64,000 nucleotides of DNA from Rhodovulum visakhapatnamense (GCF_004365965.1 NZ_SOEB01000009.1:1-64000), one strand, 5' to 3'; numbered from the stretch's first letter, positions 16,485 to 28,992 are shown. The notes: generated by a model from the letters alone, not told the origin. Numbers and translations: made by a program.

Positions 16485-18260
16485 TCACTCCTGCGGGATC
16501 ACACGCAGAGAGAGGTCGCGAAGCTGGTCGTTGCTGGGCTCGGACGGCGCGCCCATCATCAGGTCCTCGGCGCGCTGGTTCATCGGGAACATGATCACCT
16601 CGCGGATGTTCAGCTCGTCCGCCAGCAGCATCACGATCCGGTCGATCCCGGCCGCGCACCCGCCGTGGGGCGGCGGGCCGAAGCGGAAGGCGTTGACAAG
16701 GCTCGGGAAGCGCTTGCGCACCTCGTCCTCGGCATAGCCCGCCAGCGCGAAGGCCTTGAACATGATGTCCAGCCGGTGGTTCCGGATCGCGCCCGAGACC
16801 AGTTCATAGCCGTTGCAGGCCAGGTCGTACTGATAGCCCCGAACCTTGAGCGGGTCGCCCTCCAGCGCCTCGATCCCGCCCTGCGGCATCGAGAAGGGGT
16901 TGTGCTCGAAGTCGATGGCGCCGGTCTCGGCGTCTTTCTCGTACATCGGGAAATCGACGATCCAGCAGAAGGCGAACCGGTCCTTGTCGGTCAGGCCCAG
17001 TTCCTCGCCGATGACGGTGCGCGCCTTGCCCGCGACGGTCTGGAAGGCCGAGGGCTTGCCGCCGAGGAAGAAGGCGGCGTCGCCTACGCCAAGGCCCAGC
17101 TGCTGGCGGATCGCCTCGGTCCGTTCGGGGCCGATATTCTTGGCCAGCGGGCCCGCGGCCTCCATCTGGCCATCGGTCTCGCGCCAGAAGATGTAGCCCA
17201 TCCCGGGCAGCCCTTCCTTCTGGGCAAAGGCGTTCATCCGGTCGCAGAACTTGCGGCTGCCGCCGGTGGGCGCGGGGATCGCGCGGATCTCGGTGCCGTC
17301 CTGTTCCAGCAGTTTCGCGAAGATCGCAAAGCCCGAGCCGCGGAAATGTTCGCTGACGTCCTGCATCCTGATGGGGTTGCGCAGGTCGGGCTTGTCGGTG
17401 CCGTACCACAGCGCCGCATCGGCATAGGAAATCTGCGGCCAGTCGGTATCGACCTTACGGCCGCCGCCGAACTCCTCGAAGATGCCCGCGATCACCGGCT
17501 GGACGGTGTCGAACACGTCCTGCTGCTGCACGAAGCTCATTTCCAGGTCGAGCTGGTAGAAGTCGGTGGGCGAGCGGTCGGCGCGCGGGTCCTCGTCGCG
17601 GAAGCAGGGCGCGATCTGGAAATAGCGGTCGAAGCCCGAGACCATGATCAGCTGCTTGAAGATCTGCGGCGCCTGCGGCAGCGCGTAGAACTTGCCCGGA
17701 TGCAGCCGCGAGGGCACCAGGAAGTCGCGGGCGCCCTCGGGGCTCGAGGCGGTGATGATCGGGGTCTGGAATTCGCGGAAGCCCTTGTCCCACATCCGCC
17801 GCCGGATCGAGGCCACCACGTCCGAGCGCAGCGTCATATTCGCCTGCATGCTCTCGCGGCGCAGGTCGAGATAGCGATAGCGCAGCCGGGTTTCCTCGGG
17901 GTAGTCCTGATCGCCGAAGACCATCAGCGGCAGTTCCTCGGCCTGGCCCAGTACCTCGAGCTCGCGCACGAAGACCTCGATCTCGCCGGTCGGGATCTTG
18001 GCGTTCACAAGGCTCTCGTCGCGCGCCTTCACCACCCCGTCGATGCGGATGCACCATTCGGACCGCACCTTCTCGACATCGGCAAAGGCCGGGCTGTCGG
18101 GATCGGCCAGCACCTGGGTGATGCCGTAATGGTCGCGCAGGTCGATGAACAGGATGCCGCCGTGATCTCGCACCCGATGGACCCAGCCCGACAGGCGCAC
18201 GGTCTCGCCCACATGGGACTTGTTCAGGTCGGCGCAGGTATGGCTGCGATAGGCGTGCAT
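16485..18260 (-). CDS. aspS: Aspartyl-tRNA synthetase
   Basis: Class IIb AspRS, 591 residues, bacterial length. It has the N-terminal OB anticodon-binding domain ([26 protein letters not shown]), class II motif 1/2 blocks ([50 protein letters not shown]), the GAD insertion domain (about 290-420) and motif 3 ([14 protein letters not shown]). The start at 18260 ([12 protein letters not shown]) is the family N-terminus. As in other alphaproteobacteria it may be a non-discriminating enzyme acting with GatCAB; the sequence alone does not decide this. Confidence 0.97.
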   Translation of the reverse strand: MHAYRSHTCADLNKSHVGETVRLSGWVHRVRDHGGILFIDLRDHYGITQVLADPDSPAFADVEKVRSEWCIRIDGVVKARDESLVNAKIPTGEIEVFVRELEVLGQAEELPLMVFGDQDYPEETRLRYRYLDLRRESMQANMTLRSDVVASIRRRMWDKGFREFQTPIITASSPEGARDFLVPSRLHPGKFYALPQAPQIFKQLIMVSGFDRYFQIAPCFRDEDPRADRSPTDFYQLDLEMSFVQQQDVFDTVQPVIAGIFEEFGGGRKVDTDWPQISYADAALWYGTDKPDLRNPIRMQDVSEHFRGSGFAIFAKLLEQDGTEIRAIPAPTGGSRKFCDRMNAFAQKEGLPGMGYIFWRETDGQMEAAGPLAKNIGPERTEAIRQQLGLGVGDAAFFLGGKPSAFQTVAGKARTVIGEELGLTDKDRFAFCWIVDFPMYEKDAETGAIDFEHNPFSMPQGGIEALEGDPLKVRGYQYDLACNGYELVSGAIRNHRLDIMFKAFALAGYAEDEVRKRFPSLVNAFRFGPPPHGGCAAGIDRIVMLLADELNIREVIMFPMNQRAEDLMMGAPSEPSNDQLRDLSLRVIPQE

Positions 18261-18445
18261 CGGACGGTCCTCGGGGCTCGTGTCTTGGGTTCGGGCCGAT
18301 ACACCCCCGATGGCCCCCGAAGTCAAGGGGAGCCGAGACACCGCCGCCCCGCAGCCGCTGCTTTATCCGCCCCGAAGCCCTCTGGCCAGCCCCCGGGCCT
18401 CGACGTCCGCCTCACGCCGCGCCGCCGCGCCCCCCGTGAAAGCGC

Positions 18446-18476
18446 AAACCGCCCGGCCGGATGGCCGGGCGGTTTT
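18446..18476. terminator. Strong hairpin downstream of bchJ
   Basis: AACCGCCCGGCC (18447-18458) pairs with GGCCGGGCGGTT (18463-18474) over a GGAT tetraloop, a 12-bp perfect stem 19 bp after the bchJ stop. It is flanked by three to four T on either strand. It most likely ends the bchE-bchJ transcript and insulates aspS. Confidence 0.7.
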
Positions 18477-18494
18477 CCGTGGGACAGGCCCGCT

Positions 18495-19091
18495 CTAGGG
18501 GCGCGCGATCTCGAACCGGCAGACGGCACTGCCGCTGGCCGAACAGGTCAGTTCGCGGGTGCGCAGGCGCCGGTCGACGAGGGTCTGGAACAGCCGGTCG
18601 AACACCGCCTCATGCCAGACGCAGATCGGGTGCGGCGCGGTTTCGTCCCGGATCAGCGGGTTGTCGGTCAGCTCGAAGACCAGCGGCCGGGTCGACACGA
18701 CCCGGAAGGCCCCCGACCCCGCGAAGGTCCAGCTGTGCTTGGCGATGGCTTTGGCCAGAATGGGCGCGGCCAGCGCGGGCGGCAGCAGCTTCAGCACCCG
18801 CTGTGCCATCGGCGGAATGCGATGGGCCAGGATATAGTCCCCGGTCCGCGCCCCGGCCTCGCGCAGCAACTCGGGCGCGCGGCCGGGCAGACGCTGGCGC
18901 AGCGCGCGGTGCATGGCACCCGCCGGGCCCTCGTCCATCAGCCCGGCATCGGACGGAGGGGCCGACAGCCCCGCCGCCCCGAGCATCTCGTCGCGCAGCG
19001 CGCCCCCGCCCGCCGCCTCCAGCACAGGCAGAAGCTGGAGCACGGCATTCGGTCCGATCCGGCCGGAACGGCCGGACAGGTCGTCCTTCAT
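18495..19091 (-). CDS. bchJ: BchJ, V4R-domain protein of bacteriochlorophyll synthesis
   Basis: A 198-residue BchJ. The C-terminal two-thirds is a 4-vinyl-reductase (V4R) domain: HRIPPMAQRVLKLLPPALAAPILAKAIAKHSWTF, then strands, ending with VCRFEIARP. BchJ was first reported as the 8-vinyl (4-vinyl) reductase; later work assigned that activity mainly to BciA/BciB/COR, leaving BchJ an auxiliary, possibly substrate-carrying role. It follows bchE with a 1-bp gap and is surely co-transcribed, under the PpsR/FnrL-type control region upstream of bchE. Expected context in Rhodobacter is the photosynthesis gene cluster beside bchG; here aspS follows instead. Confidence 0.92.
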   Translation of the reverse strand: MKDDLSGRSGRIGPNAVLQLLPVLEAAGGGALRDEMLGAAGLSAPPSDAGLMDEGPAGAMHRALRQRLPGRAPELLREAGARTGDYILAHRIPPMAQRVLKLLPPALAAPILAKAIAKHSWTFAGSGAFRVVSTRPLVFELTDNPLIRDETAPHPICVWHEAVFDRLFQTLVDRRLRTRELTCSASGSAVCRFEIARP

Positions 19092-19092
19092 C

Positions 19093-20730
19093 TCAGACTT
19101 CTTCCATCTGCTGATCGCCGCCCCCGCAGGCCTTCACCTGCGACGGATCGTCGGCGGGCATCTTGAAGCTCGTATCCTTGGACTTGCGCCGCGCAGCCGC
19201 CTGGGCGGCGCGGTCGGCGTTCGATTCCCAGTCCTCGATCTGCGCCGCGGCAGGTTTGCGGGACATGTCGAAATCGAAATGCACCTTGTCCTTCGATTGC
19301 GGGCCCCAGTAGTTGTTCTTGCCGAGGTCATAGAAGGACCGGCCAACGCCCGCCTTGAGGAACGCCTTGAGGCAGCCCAGCAGGTACCGGCGGCGGAAGC
19401 CGCTGCCGCGCCACGGGTAGTGGAGCAGCGCCTTGCGCATGTAGAACCGGCGATAGTTGTGCATCACCCGGTCCAGAAGCTGGGCACGGTCCATCGCCTC
19501 GGGCTTCATGATCGGGTTCACGAAGTTGTAGCGGCTGTAATCGAAGACCTCGACCTTGTTGTGCAGCTCCTGGAAGAGCGGCGTGAACGGCCAGGGCGTA
19601 TACATGGCCCAGTTGGCGAGGTCAGGCTGCCAGTCCCAGCAAAGCTGGAAGGTCTCTTCCAGGGTTTCCTCGGTCTCGTTGTCCATGCCGACGATGAACT
19701 GCGCCTCGGTCAGGATGTCGGCCTCGCGCAGAAGCTGGATCGCGCGCTTGTTGTCCTCGACGCGAGTTTCCTTGTTGAACTGGTCGAGCTTCAGTTGTGC
19801 GGCGGCCTCGGTCCCGAGCGAGATATGGACGAGCCCCGCCTTGCGGTAGAAGGGCAGCAGTTCCTCGTCGCGCAGGATGTCGGTCACCCGGGTGTTGATG
19901 CCCCATTTGACCTTGTCGGGCAGGCCGCGGTCGATCAGCTCCTGGCAGAAGGCGATGAACTTCTTGCGGTTGATGGTGGGTTCCTCGTCGGCGAGGATGA
20001 AGAAGCCCACCTTGTGGTTCACGACCAGATCCTCGATCTCGTCGACGACCTTCTTGGGATCGCGGATCCGGTAGTCGCGCCAGAACTTCCATTGCGAGCA
20101 GAACGAACAGGTGAACGGGCAGCCGCGCGCCATGTTCGGGATCGCGACCCGGCAGTTCAGCGGGATGTAGATGTATTTCTCCCACTCGAGGATGGTCCAG
20201 TCGGGCTTGATCGAATCGACGTCCTTGATGGTGGGCGCGGCGGCGGTCGCCACGATCTCGTCGCCGTCGAGGAATGCCAGACCCTTGATCTCGCGCCGGT
20301 TCTCGGGCCATTTGCCGTCCCGGATCGCGTTCATCAGCTCGACCACGATCTCTTCGCCCTCGCCGCGCACGATGGCGTCGATCCAGGGCGCCTCCGACAG
20401 CACCTGCTTGAACATGAAGGTCGCGTGGATGCCGCCGAGGACACGGATCGCGTCGGGGACCTCTTCCTTGGCGATCTCAAGCAGCCGTTCGGCCGCGTAG
20501 ATCGAGGGCGTGATCGAGGTCGAGGCGATCACGTCGGGCTTCAGCGCCTTCAGCTGCTTGCGGATGTCGTCTTCCGAAATGTTGTTGGTCATCGCGTCGA
20601 TGAACGTGATGTCGTCATATCCCGCAGTCCGCAGCGACCCGGTCAGATACGCGACCCAGGCCGGCGGCCAGTTGCCCGCGATCTCGGCGCCGCCGGACCT
20701 GTAGTTGGGATGAATAAAGACAATGCGCAT
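19093..20730 (-). CDS. bchE: Mg-protoporphyrin IX monomethyl ester oxidative cyclase (anaerobic), BchE
   Basis: A 545-residue B12-dependent radical SAM enzyme that forms the isocyclic ring E of bacteriochlorophyll in the oxygen-independent route. The cobalamin-binding domain occupies about residues 1-150 ([28 protein letters not shown]). The 4Fe-4S motif C-x3-C-x2-C is Cys204-Cys208-Cys211 in [12 protein letters not shown]. The [12 protein letters not shown] block and the long C-terminal domain ([20 protein letters not shown]) are BchE-typical. GGGGAG lies 7 bp before the ATG at 20730, which decides the start over an upstream in-frame GTG-like site. It is the first gene of bchE-bchJ. Confidence 0.96.
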   Translation of the reverse strand: MRIVFIHPNYRSGGAEIAGNWPPAWVAYLTGSLRTAGYDDITFIDAMTNNISEDDIRKQLKALKPDVIASTSITPSIYAAERLLEIAKEEVPDAIRVLGGIHATFMFKQVLSEAPWIDAIVRGEGEEIVVELMNAIRDGKWPENRREIKGLAFLDGDEIVATAAAPTIKDVDSIKPDWTILEWEKYIYIPLNCRVAIPNMARGCPFTCSFCSQWKFWRDYRIRDPKKVVDEIEDLVVNHKVGFFILADEEPTINRKKFIAFCQELIDRGLPDKVKWGINTRVTDILRDEELLPFYRKAGLVHISLGTEAAAQLKLDQFNKETRVEDNKRAIQLLREADILTEAQFIVGMDNETEETLEETFQLCWDWQPDLANWAMYTPWPFTPLFQELHNKVEVFDYSRYNFVNPIMKPEAMDRAQLLDRVMHNYRRFYMRKALLHYPWRGSGFRRRYLLGCLKAFLKAGVGRSFYDLGKNNYWGPQSKDKVHFDFDMSRKPAAAQIEDWESNADRAAQAAARRKSKDTSFKMPADDPSQVKACGGGDQQMEEV

Positions 20731-20773
20731 GGATCGACTCCCCGTGTTTCGCGGCGGACCATGCCACATCCCC

Positions 20774-20791
20774 TGTCAAGCTGACTTGACA
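20774..20791. promoter_or_regulatory. PpsR/CrtJ-type box upstream of bchE
   Basis: TGTCAAGCTGACTTGACA matches the TGT-N12-ACA consensus exactly and is a near-perfect palindrome, centred about 52 bp upstream of the bchE start. PpsR represses bch/crt/puc genes under oxygen and light in Rhodobacter species. Confidence 0.8.
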
Positions 20792-20799
20792 CAAGTCAA
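20786..20799. promoter_or_regulatory. FNR/FnrL-type box upstream of bchE
   Basis: TTGAC-ACAA-GTCAA is a perfect dyad fitting the FNR/CRP-family pattern TTGAY-N4-RTCAA. It overlaps the last six bases of the PpsR-type box. FnrL activates bchE and other anaerobic tetrapyrrole genes in Rhodobacter. Confidence 0.75.
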
Positions 20800-20830
20800 A
20801 TCGCCGCCACGCGTCTTCTTCGTGTCCGGT

Positions 20831-21508
20831 CTAGAACGGGCGCACCACATTTCCGGAATAGAAAAGGATGCCAAGCCCGCCGATGAACAGGATCCAGCCC
20901 GCCACCGCATGCAGCACCACCGCCAGCGGAAAATTCCGGCGCGCCTCATAGGCCCAGGCGAAGACGATCCCGCCCAGGAAGGTCAGGGCCGAGACCACCA
21001 CGCTCCAGTACATCAGATGGGCAAGCGAGAAGACGGCGGCATTCAGCACGATCGCGTGCCTGAGGCCCGGCAGGATCGGCCCGTAGCGGCGGAAGAACAG
21101 CGCCCGGAAGACGATTTCCTGCGGCAGCGCCGAAAGCGGCGGATAGAACAGCAGGATCGAGCCCAGAAGCGCCGGGTTGGTCCGCACCAGCGCCAGCGCC
21201 TCCTGCGGGACCACCAGCATCGTCAAGGTGCCGACGATCAGGGTCGTGACCGCCGAAAAGCCCAGGACCAGCCAGGGATCGATCCGGCTGAGCCCGCGGA
21301 TCAGATCGGACCAGCGGAAGCCTTCGGTGACCTGCAACAGCAAAAGCCCCATGGCGGTCAGGCTCAGCAGCACCGGAAACAGAGCCTGCGGCGGCATCAG
21401 CAGCGCCATCCCGAGCGGCGTCAACAGATAGAACACCACGAATTCCCCCCAGAGTCGGCCCCGGCTGGGGACGCGGGTTTCAAGGGAAAGATCGAGTGTC
21501 CAGGCCAT
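20831..21508 (-). CDS. CPBP family intramembrane metalloprotease-like protein
   Basis: A 225-residue multi-pass membrane protein of the CPBP/Abi family (PF02517). About seven hydrophobic segments are visible. Motif 1 is PQEIVFRALFFRRYG, motif 2 FSLAHLMY (F-x3-H), motif 3 VVLHAVAGW. The first glutamate of the usual E-E-x3-R is glutamine here, which also occurs in relatives but leaves activity open. Family members act as prenyl-protein proteases (Rce1), bacteriocin-immunity or abortive-infection proteins; none can be chosen. The start at 21508 (MAWTLDLSLETRV) has GAAAGG upstream. It stands alone. Confidence 0.85.
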   Translation of the reverse strand: MAWTLDLSLETRVPSRGRLWGEFVVFYLLTPLGMALLMPPQALFPVLLSLTAMGLLLLQVTEGFRWSDLIRGLSRIDPWLVLGFSAVTTLIVGTLTMLVVPQEALALVRTNPALLGSILLFYPPLSALPQEIVFRALFFRRYGPILPGLRHAIVLNAAVFSLAHLMYWSVVVSALTFLGGIVFAWAYEARRNFPLAVVLHAVAGWILFIGGLGILFYSGNVVRPF

Positions 21509-21819
21509 TCCTTTTTCCTTTCGCCAGATCGCGGTCGGACGCTTGCGCGCGGGACCGCCTGTCGAGGGCCGCCGCGCTCTGGTCCGGCCGGAGAAGATAG
21601 CGCGGGACCCGGGCCTCTCAGCGGCGGCCTCCGGGCAGTATGCTGGCAGATCGTTCACAAATGCGGTAACGCCCGGCGGGTTCCTCCCCGCCCGGCAAAA
21701 CGCCCCGGTCCGCCGGTTTTCCGCCAAAGGGCTGCGCGCGCACCGCTCTTCGACCCCGTCCGAAGGCGCGGACCGCCCCCGCAAGGACCGGCACGTGCCG
21801 AATTTCCCCTCGCCCACCC

Positions 21820-21847
21820 TTGCGCCCCAAGGCCGCTTGGCTATAAC
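21820..21847 (+). promoter_or_regulatory. Candidate promoter of carB
   Basis: TTGCGC (21820-21825), a 16-bp spacer and TATAAC (21842-21847) lie 33 bp upstream of the carB ATG. The -10 matches the sigma70 consensus at five of six positions; the -35 is weak. Confidence 0.45.
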
Positions 21848-21879
21848 GCCCAGCAATTTGCGCAAACTGAGGGCGGGAC

Positions 21880-25173
<3,294 letters not shown>

Positions 25174-25196
25174 GGCCCAGCGCCGCGCAAACGGAC

Positions 25197-25224
25197 CCTC
25201 GGTCGACTTTGCGCTCGACCGAGG
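25197..25224 (+). terminator. Hairpin after carB
   Basis: CCTCGGTCGA (25197-25206) and TCGACCGAGG (25215-25224) form a perfect 10-bp stem with an 8-base loop, 24 bp after the carB stop. The following CCTTGTGCTTTG is only modestly T-rich. Confidence 0.55.
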
Positions 25225-25301
25225 CCTTGTGCTTTGCCCGGACCGCCTCGGACCGGCGTTTCGGCGCCGGGGCCAGCCCTTTTTCAGGGCAGGCCGTGTG
25301 T

Positions 25302-25345
25302 TGAGATGTCTCGTCCGTCGCGCACGGCGGGGCCGCGACATCTCA
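25302..25345. other. Nested inverted repeat in the carB-rplT gap
   Basis: The 466-bp gap between convergent carB and rplT has no recognisable gene. It contains TGAGATGTC (25302-25310) pairing perfectly with GACATCTCA (25337-25345), and inside the 26-base loop a CCGT-N5-ACGG hairpin. The nested stem could be part of an RNA or a protein-binding site; there is no family match from memory. Confidence 0.3.
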
Positions 25346-25517
25346 CGCTCGCCAGCCACGTCGTGACGGCCGGGGAAATGCGGCGCCGGTCAGGGCACGA
25401 GTTCGCATCCGCCGTCAGGCGCCCGTCCCTTCCCAGAGAAGCCTGCCATTCGCCACGGGCGTCCGCTGGCGGCGTCAGGACGGACCGGCTGCCCCTCCTC
25501 CATGACCCGAACAAGCA

Positions 25518-25549
25518 GAAGGCCGCGCAAGCAAGCTTGCGCGGCCTTC
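25518..25549. terminator. Bidirectional-looking terminator between carB and rplT
   Basis: GAAGGCCGCGCAA (25518-25530) pairs with TTGCGCGGCCTTC (25537-25549) over a six-base loop: a 13-bp perfect stem 90 bp after the rplT stop. T-rich sequence (CCTGTCTTTT) follows on the plus strand, so it may also stop read-through from carB. Confidence 0.65.
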
Positions 25550-25639
25550 CTGTCTTTTCCCTGCCCCAGAACCGCCGCCTGCGTCAGGCACGGCCTGTTG
25601 GGCTGACCGGAGGTCTCGCGGCCCCCGGACGGCGCGGCC

Positions 25640-26002
25640 TCAGGCCAGCGCGGCCTTGGCTTTCTCTACGATGGCACCGAAGGCTTCGGGCTCGTTCACG
25701 GCGAGATCGGCCAGCACCTTGCGGTCGACCTCGATCCCGGCGACGGCCAGGGCATTGATGAAGCGCGAATAGGTCAGCGATTCGTCATGGGCGCGAACGG
25801 CCGCGTTGATCCGCTGGATCCAGAGCGCGCGGAAGTTGCGCTTGCGCTGCTTGCGGTCGCGGGTCGCGTACTGGTTGGCCTTGTCGACCGCCTGGGTCGC
25901 GGTGCGGAAGGCATTGCCGCGGCGGCCGTAATAGCCTTTCGCAGCCTTGATGACCTTCTTGTGACGGGCGTGGGTGGTGGTGCCGCCTTTGACTCGGGAC
26001 AT
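25640..26002 (-). CDS. rplT: Ribosomal protein bL20
   Basis: The 120-residue bL20 binds 23S rRNA early in 50S assembly. The long basic N-terminal helix ([20 protein letters not shown]) and [38 protein letters not shown] are diagnostic. The frame and start are canonical (MSRVKGG). It follows rpmI with a 14-bp gap, the conserved rpmI-rplT pair. In many bacteria L20 autoregulates the operon by binding its leader; the >400-bp leader upstream of rpmI could hold such a site. infC is not adjacent. Confidence 0.98.
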   Translation of the reverse strand: MSRVKGGTTTHARHKKVIKAAKGYYGRRGNAFRTATQAVDKANQYATRDRKQRKRNFRALWIQRINAAVRAHDESLTYSRFINALAVAGIEVDRKVLADLAVNEPEAFGAIVEKAKAALA

Positions 26003-26016
26003 GGATCAGGCCTCCG

Positions 26017-26217
26017 TTAGCGCGAATAGGGCATGTAGGACTTGGCGAGCTTCTCGTCCGGAGCCGAGAGCATCGTCGTCCCGCGCGCGTCGCGGATGAA
26101 CTTGGTGGTCCGCTTGATCATGCCGTGGCGTTTGCCGGCCTGACCCGCCTTGACCCGGCCGGTGGCCGTGACCTTGAAGCGCTTCTTGGCGCTCGACTTG
26201 GTTTTCATCTTGGGCAT
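26017..26217 (-). CDS. rpmI: Ribosomal protein bL35
   Basis: A 66-residue bL35 of normal length and composition: [20 protein letters not shown] at the N-terminus, then the [16 protein letters not shown] block. The ATG at 26217 gives the invariant MPKMKT start, and GGAG lies a few bases upstream. It is the first gene of rpmI-rplT. Confidence 0.97.
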   Translation of the reverse strand: MPKMKTKSSAKKRFKVTATGRVKAGQAGKRHGMIKRTTKFIRDARGTTMLSAPDEKLAKSYMPYSR

Positions 26218-26628
26218 TTCCGTCTCCTTTCGGGCGGTGAAGGCGCGACTCGGCATGCCACAACGGCCGGTCGCACCAGGTGAGTGGCGAGCGTATAGAA
26301 AGCCCGGGGCCCGCATGCAAGGAGAAATCGCCTCGGGTCGTGTCGCGATGGACGTCGCGGGCCACCACATCGGGAAACCGCCCAAGCCGATCGCCGCGCG
26401 GGGTTTCGCCAACGGCCAGCGAGACCAGGCCGCCGCCGATCGTCACCGGAATGGCCGGGGCGCCCGGCCATAGGCCACGGCCGCGAAAAGCGCCGGGATC
26501 GCGATCAGGCAGATGGCGTTCCCGATCACGAAACAGAGGTCGGATGGCCTGCGGCCTCCGGACAGCCCAACCCTGCCCCCCGGGGTCAGTTTCGATGACC
26601 GGGTATCGCGCCCGAAGGCGAACGCGCC
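26218..26628. other. Leader/intergenic region between pyk and rpmI
   Basis: About 410 bp. The rpmI promoter and a possible L20-responsive leader are expected here. The only coding hint is on the minus strand in frame with pyk after its stop: a GTG at 26529 could open a 28-residue hydrophobic peptide (MIGNAICLIAIPALFAAVAYG, stop at 26443), but no ribosome-binding site is evident. I do not call it a gene. Confidence 0.35.
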
Positions 26629-28074
26629 CTATTCGGGTTCCAGATTGAAAATCAGCCGCTCTTCGCAGGGCGCCACGCGCAGGATGTTGGTCGATCCGGG
26701 GATGTTGAAGGGCAGACCCGCGATCACGATGATCTTGTCCTCGCCCTCGCCATAGCCGCCCGATCGGGCCGCGCGGGCGGCGCTGACCACGGCCATTTTG
26801 AACCGCTCGACCTTCTCGTTGTAATAGCAGTTGATGCCCCAGCTGAGGCACAGCCGCCGCCCCGTCGCCGGAAACGGCGTCAGCGCCACGATCGGCACGC
26901 GCGGCCGTTCGCGCGAGGTCTTGAGCGCGGTCGTCCCGGATTCGGTGAAGCAGCAGATCGCCTTGATGTCGGTCGTCTCCGCGATCTCGCGCGCGGCGGA
27001 CACGATGCCGTCGGCCACGGTCGAACGTTCGGCCTGGCGGCTGGCCTCGATCACCGAGCGGTAGGTCGGGTCGCTTTCGACCTCGACCGCGACATTGTCC
27101 ATCATCGTCACCGCCTCGACCGGATAGCGCCCGGCGGCGGATTCGGCCGACAGCATCACCGCGTCCGCCCCCTCGTAGATCGCCGAGGCCACGTCGGACA
27201 CCTCGGCCCGGGTCGGCATCGGGCTTTCGATCATCGATTCCAGCATCTGCGTCGCCACGATCACCGGCTTGGCCGCCGCCCGGCAGGAGCGCACCAGCCG
27301 CTTCTGGATCGGCGGCACGCTTTGCACCGGCAACTCGACCCCCAGATCGCCGCGGGCGACCATGATGCCGTCCGAGACCGCAAGGATCGCGTCGAAGGCC
27401 TTGACCGCCGCGGGCTTCTCGATCTTCGACAGGATCGCGGCGCGTGTGCCCACGATCTCGCGCGCCTCGATCACGTCCTCGGGGCGCTGCACGAAGCTCA
27501 GCGCGACCCAGTCGACGCCCAGATCCAGCGCGAAATGCAGGTCGTCGCGGTCCTTTTCGGACAAGGCCGCCAGCGGCAGCACCACATCGGGCACGTTCAC
27601 GCCCTTGCGGTTCGAGATGGTGCCGCCGACGATCACCTCGCAATCGGCGAAATCGGGGCCATGGTCCTTCACCCGCAGCCGCAGCTTGCCGTCATTGACC
27701 AGAAGCGTCGCGCCCGGTTCGAGCGCATCGAAGATTTCCTTGTGGGGCAGTTGCACCCGATGTGCCTCGCCCGGGGTCGGATCGAGGTCGAAGCGAAAGA
27801 TCTGCCCGTCTTCCAGCTCGGCCGCGCCGTTGGCGAATTGCCCGCAGCGCAGCTTGGGCCCCTGCAGATCGGCGAGGATCGCGATCGGACGGCCGGTATC
27901 GGCCTCGATCTGGCGGATCGTCGCGTGGCGCTGCGCGATTTCCTCGTGGCTGCCATGGCTCATGTTCAGCCGGAACACATCGGCCCCGGCCTCGAACAGT
28001 GCCCGGATCGTCGGGTAGTCGTTCGAGGACGGCCCCAGCGTGGCCACGATCTTGAGGTTGCGTAGACGTCTCAT
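26629..28074 (-). CDS. pyk: Pyruvate kinase
   Basis: A 481-residue pyruvate kinase making pyruvate and ATP from PEP and ADP. Blocks are KIVATLGPSSNDYPTIRALF, DVFRLNMSHGSHEE, the ILADLQGPKLR substrate loop, and the active-site AAILSKIEKPAAVKAFD containing the catalytic Lys. Then come MVARGDLGVELPVQ and the VATQMLESMIESPMPTRAEVSDVA signature. The C-terminal allosteric domain (AICCFTESGTTALKTSRERP) is complete. It faces the N-formylglutamate amidohydrolase gene across a 138-bp divergent promoter region. Confidence 0.97.
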   Translation of the reverse strand: MRRLRNLKIVATLGPSSNDYPTIRALFEAGADVFRLNMSHGSHEEIAQRHATIRQIEADTGRPIAILADLQGPKLRCGQFANGAAELEDGQIFRFDLDPTPGEAHRVQLPHKEIFDALEPGATLLVNDGKLRLRVKDHGPDFADCEVIVGGTISNRKGVNVPDVVLPLAALSEKDRDDLHFALDLGVDWVALSFVQRPEDVIEAREIVGTRAAILSKIEKPAAVKAFDAILAVSDGIMVARGDLGVELPVQSVPPIQKRLVRSCRAAAKPVIVATQMLESMIESPMPTRAEVSDVASAIYEGADAVMLSAESAAGRYPVEAVTMMDNVAVEVESDPTYRSVIEASRQAERSTVADGIVSAAREIAETTDIKAICCFTESGTTALKTSRERPRVPIVALTPFPATGRRLCLSWGINCYYNEKVERFKMAVVSAARAARSGGYGEGEDKIIVIAGLPFNIPGSTNILRVAPCEERLIFNLEPE

Positions 28075-28212
28075 CCTGCCCTATCTGTCTTCAGATGACC
28101 CATGCGCAGTATGCGCCGGTGTACAATCTCTCCTTCTAGGCCGAAGCCCCCGGCGAGACAACTGGCACCTGCGTAAGGGTCTGCGCAAAAGGATGTGACG
28201 CGAAAAGGTGAC

Positions 28213-28959
28213 ATGTCGATGAACGACCGGCCATTCGAGACCGTGGGCGAGGCGCGCGGCGGGCGCTGGCTGGTCACCTGCGATCACGCCACCAACATCG
28301 TGCCGCCCTGCGTGAACGGCGGCAGCCTCGGGATCTCGCCGGCCGACATGGTCCGCCACATCGCCTGGGACCCGGGCGCGGCGGGCGTGGCCCGGGCGGT
28401 GGCCGAGGCGCTGGACGCGCCGCTGGTGCTCAGCCGCTTCTCGCGGCTGGTGATCGACCCGAACCGGGGCGAGGACGATCCGACCCTGGTGATGCGGGTC
28501 TATGACGGCACCGTGATCCCCGCGAACCGCGCCATTGCCGAGGCCGAGATCGACCGCCGCATCCGGACCTTCTGGCGGCCCTATCACACCGAGGTCGCGC
28601 GGCTTGCGGCGCGGCGGCCCGATACGGTCCTGCTGGCCATCCACAGCTTCACGCCGCAACTGAAAGGGCGCCCGCCCCGGCCTTGGCAGATCGGCATCCT
28701 GCATGCCGCCGACGACCGGCTGGCGCGGCCGCTGATCGCGCGGCTGCGCGCCGAGGGCGATCTTTGCGTCGGCGAGAACGAGCCCTATGGCGGGCATCTG
28801 CCGGGCGATTCCGTCGACCGCCATGCCGAGGCCTTCGGCCGACCGAACGTGCTGATCGAGCTGCGCAACGACGTCATCGCCTTGCCTGCCGATCAGGCCG
28901 CCTGGGGCGCGCGGCTGGCCCCGATCCTGACGGCCGCACTGGCCGAGACCGGCGCCTGA
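28213..28959 (+). CDS. N-formylglutamate amidohydrolase family protein
   Basis: A 248-residue HutG-like zinc amidohydrolase. WLVTCDHATNIVPP, the LVLSRFSRLVIDPNRGEDDPTLV block, LLAIHSFTPQLKG and the GHLPGDSVDRHAEAFGRPNVLIELRND tail contain the conserved His/Asp/Glu residues. HutG hydrolyses N-formylglutamate in histidine degradation, but no hut genes are nearby, so the physiological substrate may be another N-formyl amino acid. The ATG at 28213 has AAGG 6 bp upstream and is preferred over the GTG at 28195. Confidence 0.88.
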   Translation: MSMNDRPFETVGEARGGRWLVTCDHATNIVPPCVNGGSLGISPADMVRHIAWDPGAAGVARAVAEALDAPLVLSRFSRLVIDPNRGEDDPTLVMRVYDGTVIPANRAIAEAEIDRRIRTFWRPYHTEVARLAARRPDTVLLAIHSFTPQLKGRPPRPWQIGILHAADDRLARPLIARLRAEGDLCVGENEPYGGHLPGDSVDRHAEAFGRPNVLIELRNDVIALPADQAAWGARLAPILTAALAETGA

Positions 28960-28992
28960 GCGCCGCCCGCCCACCGCGAAGGGAGACCCGCC

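Noticed and set aside
16665-19166. Long plus-strand frame opposite aspS and bchJ
   Set aside because: Mirror of the coding strand in GC-rich DNA; the minus-strand genes are unambiguous.
28104-28116. GCGCA-GTA-TGCGC inverted repeat between pyk and the amidohydrolase gene
   Set aside because: Only five base pairs in GC-rich DNA; not distinguishable from chance.
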